A stretch of 64,000 nt of DNA from Agelaius tricolor. Lineage: Eukaryota; Chordata; Aves; Passeriformes; Icteridae. Positions within the stretch are counted from its first letter, which is position 1. The number at the start of each line of letters is the position of its first letter. Positions 1-46,200 of the stretch are shown here, one piece after another. Below the pieces are notes generated by a model. That model was not told where the DNA came from and did no database searches. It saw only the letters and a program-made list of their open reading frames with translations. The DNA lies in contig JALJCS010000028.1 in assembly GCA_023055355.1 (NCBI GenBank), positions 6,138,418-6,202,417 of the forward strand, written 5' to 3'. A program made the position numbers and the translations under genes.

Positions 1-171
1 ACAGCAAAAGGAACAACTGGGATGTTCCAAATGCAGCAGCCAAAGGGGTTTGGAGCATCTGTCCTGGTCCTGGGGCAGGTCAGAGATTGGCAAACCTCTG
101 GGTAGGAGAATTTGGAGCAAATTGCCAGCACTTGCTGTGTAATCTCTGCAGAGGGATGTGCCCATGCCAAG

Positions 172-320
172 CTTCTGCTGGAAGGGTTTTACCCAGCCTA
201 ATGCCAGCCTTCTGCAGGATCTCCTGCTGGAAGGGTTTCACCCAGCTCAATGCCAGCCTTCTGCAGGATCTCCTGCTGGAAGGGTTTACCCAGCTCAATG
301 CCAGCCTTCTGCAGGATCTC
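172..320. repeat. Tandem repeat, about 52-bp unit, three copies
   Basis: Three consecutive copies of a unit containing CTGCTGGAAGGGTTT and CCAGCCTTCTGCAGG lie in the intron upstream of the first MEGF6 exon of the window. Copies differ by single bases and small indels, which suggests recent tandem duplication. No coding role is seen. Confidence 0.8.
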
Positions 321-448
321 ACAGCGTGCACGTCCTTCCGAACGGGTGGCGCAGGGATTTTCTGCCTGGGATTTTCAGGCTGCAGGCTTTCCTGCTGCTC
401 TGTGCAGGATCTGTGTGGGCTGAGCCAGGCTCTGTGCTCTGCCTGCAG

Positions 449-34218
<33,770 letters not shown>

Positions 34219-35129
34219 GTCCTGCTCTGGCAGCACTCCCTTGGTTTCACCAAGCAGCCACCTGAAGAAACCAATGACCTGTAATGAACTCGTTTTTGAG
34301 CCACGTGAGCAGCTCTCATCTCCTGGCAGCCCCAGCTGCTGCTTTTGGGGTGTCTGAGTGAGGCTGAAGCGCCCAGTATAACCAGTTCACTGTGCCAGCG
34401 CGGGCTGGCCCTGGGGACACGTGTGCCCTGCCCACACCAGGGTGTGCCCTTGGCCAGAGACCAGTGACCAGTGCAGGAGGGATCAATTCTGCTCGGGGGA
34501 CAGTGCACTTTGACAGCTTGTGACACATTGCTGGCCTTCAACTTTTGGGTGCTGGGCTTGGGGAGGGGGCTGAAATCGTGGTCCAAATCAGGTATTTATG
34601 CATCAATATTTATGGGAAGCTGCATCACAGTGTTGTCAGGACTGATGGTCAGCTCTCCTGAGACTGGGCCTCCTGTGGATGCACCACCTCACTTGAATTT
34701 ATTTTTTTTTTGAATTTGAATTTTCCATGGTGTCTTACTGTAAGTGACAATTTGCCAGGGGAAAACACGCAGGGCTCCAGCAGCCACCTGCAGAGCTGGT
34801 GCCTCCTGACAGAACAGGCTGTGCTGGACAAGCTTGTCAGGGGCCTGGAGCCTGTTCTTCATGCCAGGAATTTGCCAGCCCATGGTGCTGCCCATGTCAC
34901 TTACTCCAAGAAGAAGGAAGCCTAAATCGAGTGTGAAGTCAGAGATTCTTCATGGATGGAGACAAAGAGCTGGCTCATCTGGTCAAGGCAAATCCCAGTT
35001 GGAATGGCCTCTCCCAGCCCTGAATCCTGAGTTATTCTGCCATGCCAGTCATAGTCAGGAGCTGGCCAAAGCAGCAGTGGGGAATGTCACCAGCCCAGTG
35101 TCACCACATCACCCTGCCCAGGGGCCCTT

Positions 35130-36030
35130 TTGTCTGTTTGCACAAAGCTCCTGGGCAGGTGAAGCCACTGCCAGAGGAACCCCAGCTCTGCAGAGAAGAG
35201 GGACAGCCCTGTCCCATCCCATCCCATCCCCATCCCCATCCCCATCCCATCCCATCCCATCATCCCATCCCATCCCATCCCATCCCATCCCATCCCATCC
35301 CATCCCAATCCCATCCCATCCCATCCCATCCCTATAGGCTGCAGCACAGCCCTGCCCAGGCATTTGGCCTTTAAATTATTCCCACAGGGGCCAACTGAAA
35401 ATAATAAAAGAATTCTTTCTTTTCCTGATGGAATTTATTTTAACCTGTATAGAACTTGTCATTTTGGGCCAATTCCTTTCTTATTTTATTTCTTCCTTAA
35501 CAGTATTTTTTTTTACATTAGCTATCATTCTTGTGAAGAAATCATGTTAATATGAGCATGTAGTGAAGGACCAAAATCGTGCTGGTGAGGTTGGATGTGG
35601 GATAAGAGGGAGCAGGAAGATTTTGTCCATGTGCCAAATGAGCCCAGTCAGTGCTGCCAGTGGTGCTGCTCATCTCCAGACAATCATCCCTCAGCTCCCC
35701 TTTGCCTTGAAGCTCCTGGGCCATCAGAGGAAGGGTCCAGTGATTGGGAAGAGGAGGAGGAGGAGGCCACTGGAGATGCTCTGCCTCCATGGCCCTGCTC
35801 CAGGAGAACATGGGAACAGCCTGAAACATGGGGATGGATCCACACTGTCCCATTCCAGCTGCAGCTCCAGGACTCCTGGCAGCTGCTTAGAGCAAGCCCT
35901 GTGCCTGTATTTTTATATAATATTCTTTTCCTGTTCATATTTCTTAATCCAGTTTGTTTGCTTCCTCTTTCCTTGTACTGTCTCCCTTTTTGGATCTTCT
36001 TTAATTTAGCACTGATGAGAAACTGTTACT
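35130..36030 (+). repeat. Repeat family H, left copy (inverted relative of 55,035-56,560)
   Basis: Matches the reverse complement of the right copy through GGCCTTTAAATTATTCCC, CCTGATGGAATTTATTTT and GGTTGGATGTGGGATAAG. It breaks off at about 35,879 where the right copy has about 450 bp more, then resumes to TAATTTAGCACTGAT. Family not identified. Confidence 0.8.
35213..35333. repeat. (CATCC)n microsatellite
   Basis: About 120 bp of CCCATCCCATCC; the - strand is GGGAT repeats. Confidence 0.97.
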
Positions 36031-36048
36031 TTCTCCACAGTTAAAAGA

Positions 36049-36054
36049 AATAAA
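36049..36054 (+). terminator. MEGF6: Candidate MEGF6 polyadenylation signal AATAAA
   Basis: The last + strand AATAAA before the convergent ARHGEF16 3' end. Choice between this and 35,403 is inference. Confidence 0.4.
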
Positions 36055-36308
36055 CAGAAAGCCTGGCTGAGTTTCTACTTACCTTGTCTGTCTCACTGAA
36101 ATGCACCTGGCAGCTGCTCCAGGTGACAGCAGGGTGGCAGGGGCTCTGGGGGGTGTTTCATGAGGTGCAGATATTGTGTCAGAACATGCAATGCCACCAG
36201 CAGAATGAAGCTTCATTTTAGGGCTGATGGCTGGGACAACTTTGGAGCTCTCATGCGCGGGGACACTCACCACTAACAGAGAACACGTGGTTCATTGGTA
36301 TCCAAGAA

Positions 36309-36314
36309 TTTATT
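36309..36314 (-). terminator. ARHGEF16: Candidate ARHGEF16 polyadenylation signal AATAAA
   Basis: AATAAATTCTTGG on the - strand, about 835 bp after the stop; the first such hexamer downstream of the coding end. Confidence 0.55.
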
Positions 36315-36769
36315 AATTTACAGTTGATCAGAACAGTGAATGTGAAGTTTGGCACCCCAAAACTGTAGCAGCCATGTCCCCTGCACAGGGTATGAGGGGC
36401 TGAGCCCTGGGCAGAGCCCCCTCCCCAGCTGGGAGGAGGGAAAGGCAGGTGGGAGCTGCAGCACTGCTCCCCATCCTGCCCCTGCTCCACCCTCTGCCTG
36501 GAGCACATCCCAGAGCTGACTCCATGGGAACAACTCTGGCATCAAGTATTTTATCAAGTGACCCAAAGGTGTCCGGCATCACCTCACCAGTGCAGGGCAC
36601 GGCTCTGCCCAAAGGGCCCAAGAATTATTGTGGGGGTGGAGAGAGAAAAAAGAGAAACAGCAGCAAAAACTGGGCTGAGGAATAAGCCAAGCACATGGAT
36701 TGAAGCTCCAAACAAAGCCTGACTGGGGCGTGCTCTCCCCACAGCAGGTGCTGCAGGGATGGAGATGGT

Positions 36770-36895
36770 GGCACAGGCACCTCAGAGCCCAGAACAGCTC
36801 CAGCTTGGCCATGGTGGCACAGGCACCTCAGAGCTCAGAACAGCTCCAGCTTGGCCATGGTGGCACAGGCACCTCAGAGCCTAGAACAGCTCCAG
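36770..36895. repeat. Tandem repeat, about 45-bp unit, three copies
   Basis: GGTGGCACAGGCACCTCAG and AACAGCTCCAGCTTGGCC repeat three times within the ARHGEF16 3' UTR. Confidence 0.9.
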
Positions 36896-37143
36896 CTTCC
36901 CAACCTGAGCCAAGCCCTTGGCTGCTCCCAGAGCCTGTTCCAGGTCACCAGTGCCAGCGCTGCCAGGAGTGCCCGGTGCCAGCTCTCACAGAGGAGCTGC
37001 TGCGTCACTGCTGCCACACAAACCCATCCTGGCCGGTGAGATCTGCCACCTGGCACAAGCACAGTTCAAGAAGAAAGGCTCTGCTGCTGCCTCCTCTCCG
37101 TGGGCTCAGTCTGCAGGGGTCTGGGGCTCCCTCTGGGCCGTCC

Positions 37144-37283
37144 CTACACGTTGGTCTCGATGCGCAGCCGCTCCATGCGCCGCACGTTGCCCTCGGCGGC
37201 CACGCGGCTGGTGATGGGCCTGGCACAGGCCTGGGGGAACCAGCCCCGCTCCCCATCCCGCAAACGTTCCCCCCAGCACCAGC
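37144..37283 (-). CDS. ARHGEF16: ARHGEF16 exon 15: end of SH3 region, C-terminus
   Basis: 140 bp from acceptor CTCCTAG to TAG (37,144-37,146). It reads [18 protein letters not shown] and then [20 protein letters not shown]. The GWxxGE and WFP SH3 landmarks are present. Human reads GWLYGERLRDG and WFPED from memory, so WCW and PQA are differences. The first ~65 bp are the source of the adjacent array. Confidence 0.93.
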
Positions 37284-40200
37284 CTAGGAGAGAACAGAGC
37301 TGCTGACAGGGCCAGGAATGGCTGTGGAACCTGGGGGAACCAGCCCCGCTCCCCATCCTGCAGCTGATCCCCCCAGCACCAGCCTAGGAGAGAACAGAGC
37401 TGCTGACAGGGCCAGGAAGGGCTGTGGAACCTGGGGAAAGCAGCTGTGCTCCCCCCAGCACCAGCCTAGGGAGAACAGAGCTGGTGACAAAGCCAGGAAA
37501 GGCCATGGAACCTGGGGGAACCAGCCCTGCTCCCCATCCTGCAGCTGATCCCCCCAGCACCAGCCTAGGGGAGAACAGAGCTGGTGACAGGGCCAGGAAG
37601 GGCCTGGGGGAACCAGCCCTGCTCTCCATCCCACAAACACTCTCCCCAGCACCAGCCTAGGAGAGAACAGAGCAGGTGACAGAGCCAGGAAAGGCCATGG
37701 AACCTGGGGGAAGCAGCCCTGCTCCCCATCCTGCAGCTGATCCCCCCAGCACCAGCCTAGGAGAGAACAGAGCTGCTGACAGGGCCAGGAAGAGCCACAG
37801 ATCCCTGGCAGTGCCACCTCCCTCAGCCCCCCAGGAGCCACTGTCACCTGCTGGGACACAGCACAGCCAGTGCCACAGGTCTCACCAGCAGCCAGGGCTT
37901 CCTGGAAGCTTCTGCAATTGCCAAAACCCAGTCCCCAGGGATCACTGAAGGTTCTCCCTGCCCCAGCTCTGCTGAGGTCAGAGCCTGCCCCACAGCCAGC
38001 CCCACGCCCCCTGGCACTCACCATCCTCTTCTCCCAGCACCAGGACAACATCTGCCTGCTGCAGGGACAGCTCATCTGCCTCCTTGGCCAGGTAGGCACG
38101 GGTGACCTCCACCTGGCTCAGGTCTGCAGGACAGGGGAGAGCAGGGACAGTGAGCAGGCACAGCCATGACCCCCCAGCTGCCCACCCAGTGCTCCACAGC
38201 ACAGCACGCTCCAGTCCCTCCTGTCCCTGCCCCTTATGCCTCCAAGCTTGTCAAACACCTCTAACAACAGCTGAAGGCATTCCTGGAATTCCACCCTGCC
38301 TCCCAGGAAAAGTATTTAAGGTCAATTGTGACTGATAACTTCATGGGAGGCAACTCCTAAGGAGCAAGGCTGGTGTCACAGACATCTTTTATGAAAAATC
38401 CTTTCCTTAGGAATTTTTCTCCTGAGAAGTTGAGAGGTCTCAGGAACAAAATGTAAACAACGTTATCTGCTGCTGTGGAATGCCACAGGTGGATCTGGGA
38501 TTGGTCTCATGTGGTTGTTTCTAATTAATGGCCAATCACAGCCCAGCTGGCTCAGACTCTCTGTCCGAGACAGAAACTTTTGTTATTATTCTTTCTTTTT
38601 CTATTCTTAGCCAGCCTTCTGATGAAATCCTGTCTTCTATTCTTTTAGTATAGTTTTAATGTAATATATATCATAAAATAATAAATCAAGCCTTCTGAAA
38701 CATGGACTCAGATCCTCATCTCTTCCCTCAACCTAAGACCCCTGTGAACAACGTCACAGTGTGGGGGTTTTCCTCTCCACTCCAGGAATGGAGGAGAACC
38801 AGGCAGAAACCTGGGCCTGCAAATGCTCTGGTGTGGCAGGGAATCCCAGCAGAGCCAGGCTGCCCTTGGGAACACAGTACCTCCTTTGGGAGTGGTGTCA
38901 GGCTGTTCCTTCTCCCTGTGCATCAGAGCTGCAATCCACCTGGCCCGGTCACTCCTGCCAGAAGGAACACAAAGAGAGCCTTAGGACAGCACCCCTGTGG
39001 CCAGCAGCAGCTGGGACATTCCCAGCAGGATCAATGCTTTCAAGGGGAGTCAGACTGATCAGAATATTCAGTGTAAGGACACTTCCCAAGTGGTACACAT
39101 GGCCCAGCTGCTTTGCTTCAGCTGGACAGGGGAAGCTGATATGGGAATTATATGGGAAATATAAGAGAGAGGAAGGAACAGAGCCTGGGAGAAGGCTGTG
39201 CACATCCCAATTTCTAGGAGGAGGAGCATGGGGGTAAAGTGAGAGCTGCAGATGCCTGTACCCATGATATTTTCTGAAAAATCCTTTCCTTAGGATTTTT
39301 CCTCCTGAGAAGCTGAGAGGCCTCAGGAACAAAATGTAAACAATGGTTATCTGCTGCTGTGGAATGCAACAGGTGCACCTGGGATTGGTCTCATGTGGTT
39401 GTTTCTAATTAATGGCCAATCACAGCCCAGCTGTCTCAGACTCTCTGTCCCAGACACAAGCCTTTGTTATTCATTCCTTCTTTTTCTATTCTTAGCCAGC
39501 CTTCTGATGAAATCCTTTCTTCTATTCTTTTAGTACAGTTTTAATATAATATATATCATAAAATAATAAATCAAGCCTTCTGAAACATGGAGTCAGATCC
39601 TCGTCTCTTCTCTCAACCTCGGACCCCTGTGAACACCGTCACAGAAGCCTCAGAGGATTCCCAGTTCATCCCAAGGGCCAGAGCAAAATCCCACACTGTG
39701 GGATTCCCAGTTCATCCCAAGTTCATCCCAAGGGCCAGAGCAAAATCCCAGCGTGGCACTCACAGCGTCTCTGCCGACAGCACCACCTCCTCCCGCCGGC
39801 CCTCGCTGTCCTTCTCCAGCACCACTCGCAGCAGGTGCCCACCAGCCTTGCCAGGAGGAGGGGAGGGTGGCTCTGAGCTCTCCACCTTCTCCACGGTGAC
39901 CTGGTCCAGCGTGGCGTAGTTCATGACCGTGTAGCTCTCCTCGCTGCGGCACAGATGGGATCAGCGACCCAGCTGTGGGGTCTGGGCCACTTCCCAGCCC
40001 CCAGCCCGGCACAGGAGGCTCAGCAGGCATTGCCAGAGCAGCCTGGAGCTGATGCTCAGGGTGGGACGTGGTTCTGGGGACTTGCTGGCCACCCACCCAC
40101 TGAGGCAAAGCCACTGGTGGGACTCTTCTGGCTGACAAGGGACAGCTCACAAAGGTGGAAACAGGGAAATCGCATGGATTTCTCTGCTGTTGCAGTGTGA

Positions 40201-43200
40201 TTGCAGGGTTTACCTCAGAACCTCAGGCCCCTCCCCTGATAATTCCCTGCCAGGTGTGTCAGTCACCTCTCCTTTCCCTTCCCAGCACTGTCTGGCACTC
40301 CTGGCATTCCAGAAGGGCATGGAGTGATTGGCAGATTCAAAGGATGTCCCCTACTCCTGGGGGGCATTGGGCCATCCAGGTGTCCTTTGTCCCTTTGTCC
40401 CTCCCCTCCTGTACCTGGCTGGGGGCTCCCTACCCTTCCCTGCCCCTCTCCCCGGGGTTAAAGGAGCAGCAACCACGGGCTCAGGGAGTTCTGTGGGAGC
40501 TGGTGCTGGATCCAGAGGCTGTGGGCCAGAATAAAGCTCTGGATCCAAACCCTCCATCAGAACCAACTCCTTTCCTTCACCATTGCCTTAAAGCTTCTCC
40601 ACAGAGGGAAACCTGAGGAGCAGCCCCTGTTATGGTGGAAAAGCTCCATCCCAGCACCACCAGAGCTCCTGCAGGCCTGGACTTGTCTCCATGTGCCCAG
40701 CTGCAGCACCAGCCAGCCAAAAGTGTCCCTGGGGTGAAACACCACACACCCAGGCAGCCAAAAGTGTCTGTGGGGTGAAACACCACACACCCAGGCAGCC
40801 AAAAGTGTCTGTGGGGTGAAACACCACACACCCAGCCAGCCAAAAGTGTCTCTGGGGTGAAAACACCACAGTTGTCACTATTTGATTCAGCACCAAGGGC
40901 CAGACAAGCTCAGGCACGTCCCATCCAGCAATATTGGTAATATTCAGTACTCTGCTGGGGAAATTGGTGTTTAACCCCCCTAGCTGTTCTTCAGGGAAAG
41001 GCAGGGCCCTCACCTCTTCTTCTTGGTGATGATGAGGACGTCGTTGAAGAGGAAGAGGTGGCAGAGGCGGCCGGCGCCGCGGCGGAAGATGCCGGCCTCC
41101 TCCGAGAGCAGCAGGTGCAGCTCCCCCCGCTTCAGCAGCCACCGGGACACCGAGATCAGTGGGAAAGGCTGGAACAGCACCAGAAAAGGCTCAGGAAATG
41201 CCCTTCCCAGCAGCAGCAGGCAAAATCAAGGCAGGGAGTGAGCCTGCAGTGGCCCCGGGGTCAGTTGGGATGGACACACCACATGCGTTTTGTCACAGAC
41301 ACATTCCATGAAAAATCTTTTCCTTAAGGTTTTTTCTCCTGAGAAGCCAAGAAGCCTCAAGAACAAAATGTAAACAATGGTTATCTGCTGCTGTGGAATG
41401 CCACAGGTGGATCTGTGATTGGTCTCATGTGGTTGTTTCTAATTAATGGCCAATCACAGCCCAGCTGGCTCAGATTCTCTGTCCGAGCCACAAGCTTTTG
41501 TTACCATTCTTTCTTTTTCTATTCTTAGCCTTTTGATAGAATCCTTTCTTCTATTCTTTTAGTACAGTTTTAATATAATATATATGATAAAATAATAAAT
41601 CAAGCCTCCTGAAAAATGGAGTCAGATCCTCATCTCTTCCCTCAACCTAAGACCCCTGTGAACAACGTCACAGCGTTTAAGGTCTTTTTGAAAGGATTTT
41701 TCAGGGGGCCGTGCACCCCATTCCAGCACACTCTGGACCCCAACAGTGGGTGACACTGTCATGGCTTTACTACTTTTTAGAAACTGCTTGCACCCAACAG
41801 TCACAGAATCACAGAATGGTGAGGTTGGAAGAGACCTCTAAGATCATCGAGTCCAACCTATGCCCTAACACCTCAACCAGACTATAGCACCAAGTGCCAT
41901 GTCCAGGCTTTTTTTAAACACATCCAGAGATGGTGATTCTGCCACCTCCCTGGGAAGAGCATTCCAGTACTTTATGATTCTTGGGGTGAAAAATTTTTTT
42001 CCTAATATCCAACCTATACCTTCCCTGATGTAGCTTGAGACTGCGTCCTCTTTTTCTGTCAGTTGCTGCCTGGTAGAAGACCACTCCAAACTTCCCAGAA
42101 GAATTCCCAGCACAGGTCTGACCTGTCTGAAAAGGCCCCAGAAGACTTCCCACCACCACTTCCACGAGGCCTCACCTTCTTCTTCCCGAATTCCAGCTGT
42201 TTCTGCAAGGTGTACATCTGCTCTGTCCTCTCCATAGCCCGAGCTCCCTCATTGCAGCTCTTGACCAGCTGGGAAGAGAAAAACATCCCAAGGGAAGTGG
42301 AGAAGGGTCAGACACTGAGTCCATCCAACTCCCACGCCACCTCCAGCATTAGGGACTGTCCTGCTGCCCTGAGCAGGAGAGACAGACAGACAATTCCTGG
42401 CACAGGATTCATGCCAGGTTGGGGAAAGGCAGTGGGATGCTGTCCTGGAGAGAGATAGCACATGGGCTCTGCCTGGAGAAGGACGCAAGTGAACCTGCAC
42501 CAGAACTGAGGAGCGACAGGAGGAGGAAGAATTAATCATCTGAGAAGAGCTCAAGGCAGGAGGATGAACAATCACACAGAGGGGAGGACCCTGCTCGGAT
42601 GTGAGAGCAGGACAGACTGGGAGCAGCAGGAATGTGCTGCCAAGAGCTGCTCTTCAGGGGGATGAAAGGAAGAGTCACCACTGGCACAGTGGAGAAAACA
42701 GGGAGATGACATCCAGGAGCACAGACAGGGCACAGCTCGTGACTACTGCACTCCACACTTCCCTCTCTGCATCATTCACTGCCCTTTGCCCAAATCCCCA
42801 AAAACCATGGTGAGAACTGCCTCAGGAAGGACAAAGGTGGGCCAAAGAGGAAAGAAGAATAGAGAACAAGAAAAAGGAACAAACCAAGATCAGGTGGCAA
42901 AGTCGAGAAGGGAAAAGGTGTGTTCATCCGGCAGCTGTTTGGAGCAGAGGAGCCTCGAGTGAACTGATGCTGGGAGGGAAATGAGAGGCCAGAATGGCAG
43001 CTTTGGATCAGTGCTCCAGAGGGCTGAGCTGGCAGGAGGAGAGGTGGAGGGCTGGCAGCTGGGCCTCACCTTGCTGATGGCCTTCACAGCGCGGGTGGCA
43101 GCTCCGTACGCTGCAGTGCGCGCGTTTGTTTTTTGCTGCACGGTCTGGAATTCCAAGATAAGAAGCTTTAGTGACACTGCACCCCAGAGAAGGGAGCATC

Positions 43201-46200
43201 AGCTGCTCCCCCAGGATTTCAGGATTCCACACGCTGATTGAGCTGCTCCCAGTGGTCACAGGAAGGTTTAATAGTGCTGGGAGCTGCGAATCTGGGGGTT
43301 TCATGTCTGATACGTGCCTGGCCACCCCCTGGCCCTCAGCCCTGCAACCACCACAGACTGGGAGCAGTCACTGGAAATCCCACATCCAGCAGCTTGGCCA
43401 TTTAGACCACATTTCCATGAAGAATGCAAGACCTGCTTTCCATTCCTGGGCTGCCTGACCAGGACACTTGTGCCACCCCACCCTGGGACCCAGATACGGC
43501 ACAGAAGAAGCTCGGGTGGCTCAGATGGGTGGCACCAAGACATGAAGTGTTATTCACAGAGCTTTAAGCTGCACACCTGACACCCCCCAGAGAAGCAGAT
43601 TGCTCTGGATATAAATCAAAGAATATGCTAGCTGGGAGGAACCCATTAAGATCAACTCCTGGCCCTGCACAGGACACCCCAAGAATCCCACCATGTGCCT
43701 GAGAGTTATCCAAATGCTTCTCCTGAATACAGGAGCACGCAGGGCCCAGCTCTAGAGGGCTGGAAGTCCAAGCAGAGGCTGCCCCAGGTTCAGGAAACAA
43801 AGGAAATAGCAGAGTCACCTCTTCAGAGGTGCCAAGCAGTGCCACTGTGTGACTACTTACATCTAAGAGCAGAGGAAGCCGTGTTACCCTCTGCATGGGC
43901 AGAATGAGAAATGAGATCATTGGCAGGCCTCCACACTCTGGTTTCCTTTCAATTTGTTTCAGGGTCTCTTTAAATAAGGGGTTTGTGGTTCTGGAACAGG
44001 ACAAGAAAGCTCCATTAACTCTTTTCTTCAGTTGTCAGGGTTTTCCAGCAGCTCTCCACACACTGGAAATGCAGAGCAGTGATGGCACTGCCTGGGGTGC
44101 TCTGCCAGGCTTGGAGTGCCCAGCTGGGCAGAAACGGGACTGATCCCACAGCTGGTGGGAAAGCACCCAGAGAGAGATGGTGAGCCCACCAAAAAGGTGG
44201 GTAAAGCCACAGATGTACCAACAACAGACCCAGAGTTGGCCTGGAGATGAACAAGGCCCGTCCATGTCCCTGTGTACTATGGACCTCTGCAGTCCTGGAG
44301 CCCAGAGCCCCTCAGAGGCAGCTCCTTGGCCAGCCCAAGGCCTGTACTCACAGCAGCTTATCCAGTGTCCTCTGCTGATAGACTTCATTGGAGCAGTAGC
44401 TGATGTAGGGGTTGAAGTGTTTCGAGGCGTGTTCCTCCACGATGTCACTGATGTCAGGGATCACGAGGTGCTCCTGGTGTCGCTTCTCCAGGTCCTCAAA
44501 GAAGCTGAGAAGAGAATTTAAACAGGCTCACATGACTCACTGGACAAACTGAATGTTCCCACTGCTGCTTTTCCCCAGTTTTCCCAGAGGAGATGGGGCC
44601 TGGATCCCTTCTGGCAGGGCAGCTCCAGCAGCTGAGACACCCACGCCTTCCCCAGAGGCACACGCTTCCTCCATTCCTGCACGGGATCCCTCCTCCACCT
44701 CAGCCCTCCATGAGGTTTTACTTTCTGCCCCACCAGGAAGCCACAAGCCCTAAACACCCCCAGAGCCATTCCCAGGGCTGCTGCATCCTCCTTCTACTGC
44801 CTTCCCACACGGACACGGCTCCCAAGGCATTTCCTCCCCACCTCCCAGTGAGTCCCTTCAACAATCCAAGGGATGGTTGGTTTAGCACTACAAATAGAAA
44901 GCTCAGGGTCCCCTCCCAGGCCCCACTTGCCTCTTGCTGACTGTCAGGATGTCCCCAATGTTGGAGAAGAGGTGGTGGTGCTCTGTCTGAGTCATGGTCT
45001 CCTTCAGCTCCTCTGACCTCATGAAGTGGCTCACCAGGATGCTCAGGCTGTGCATGTAGGAGTACTCAGAAGTGATGATCTCAAACATTGCCTGGAGAAA
45101 GCAGGGAAGATGCAGCAGCATAAACCAAGTGGAAAAAGCCGGGAATTAATTGTTAAATCTTATTTCTACTCTTTGGCACAAAACCACTGGAAGTGACTTG
45201 GCTCCATGTTGGTTCTCTGTGTCACCTCATGCACGGCCTGGCCAATACCAATAATCCCAGTGTGTTTTAGGACACTCAGTCATTAAAAAGCCATAGCATG
45301 AAGATGTTTTCCCCTCCCATCAGCACCCAACGGAGCTGCCTGTTTCCCCACCAGTTAGTGCAGGTGAGCCCTCCCAGCACTGCCCAGTCCTGGAGCAGCT
45401 GGAAGCAGCAGCACCATGAGCTGAGCTGAGTTCAGCTCCACCTAGAGCTGACCCCGCCAGAGCCACGTGTGTCCCACAGCCTTTGTGCCCTGCTGTGCTC
45501 CCAGGCACGCCCCAGGGCTCTCTCACCTCCTGCCTCTTGCGCTCCTCGGGGGAGATCCTCTGCAGGATGCCCGACTCCAGGACCTGGGGATGAGCAGGAA
45601 CCACGGTCCTTGCACGCCCTCTAGTGCAGTCTGGGGCTGTGTCAGCCACCCCACGGCCCATCCCACCAGCACACACCAAGGGAACCCATCCCGGACCATG
45701 AGAAACCACCACACACTGTGACACACTACCACAAACCATCAGAAACCATTACACACTATCACACACCTGCACACACCATCACAAACCATTACCAACCATT
45801 ACAAACTATCAGAACCCATCATAAACCATTACACACTGTAACACACCACCACACACCATCACAAACCAGCACAACCCATCACAAACCATCACAACCCACC
45901 ACAAACCATTACACAGTGTAGCACACCAGCACTCACCAAAGGAACCCATCACAAACCATTACAAACCATTACAAAACCGTCAGAAACCATCAGAAACCAT
46001 CACAACCTATCAGAAACCATTACACACTGCAAAACACCACCACACACCAAAGGAACCCATCACAAACCATCAGAAATCATTAGAAATATCAGAAACCATC
46101 ACAACCCATCACAAACCGTCACAACCCATCACAAACCATCACACACTGCAAAACACCACCACACACCAAAGGAACCCATCACAAACCATTACAAACCATC

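Larger units (their letters stand above)
34219..36070 (+). other. MEGF6: Probable MEGF6 3' UTR
   Basis: No further MEGF6-phase exon is seen. AATAAA hexamers on the + strand occur at 35,403-35,408 (inside a repeat) and 36,049-36,054. The second would give a 3' UTR of about 1.85 kb. No transcript evidence is available here. Confidence 0.5.
36290..37143 (-). other. ARHGEF16: Probable ARHGEF16 3' UTR
   Basis: From the stop codon down to a - strand AATAAA at 36,309-36,314. It contains a 45-bp tandem repeat at 36,770-36,895. Confidence 0.6.

Noticed and set aside
37284..38099. 271-codon open frame on the - strand across the ARHGEF16 array
   Set aside because: It is out of frame with exon 14, starts inside it, and its body is the minisatellite; no splice or coding support.
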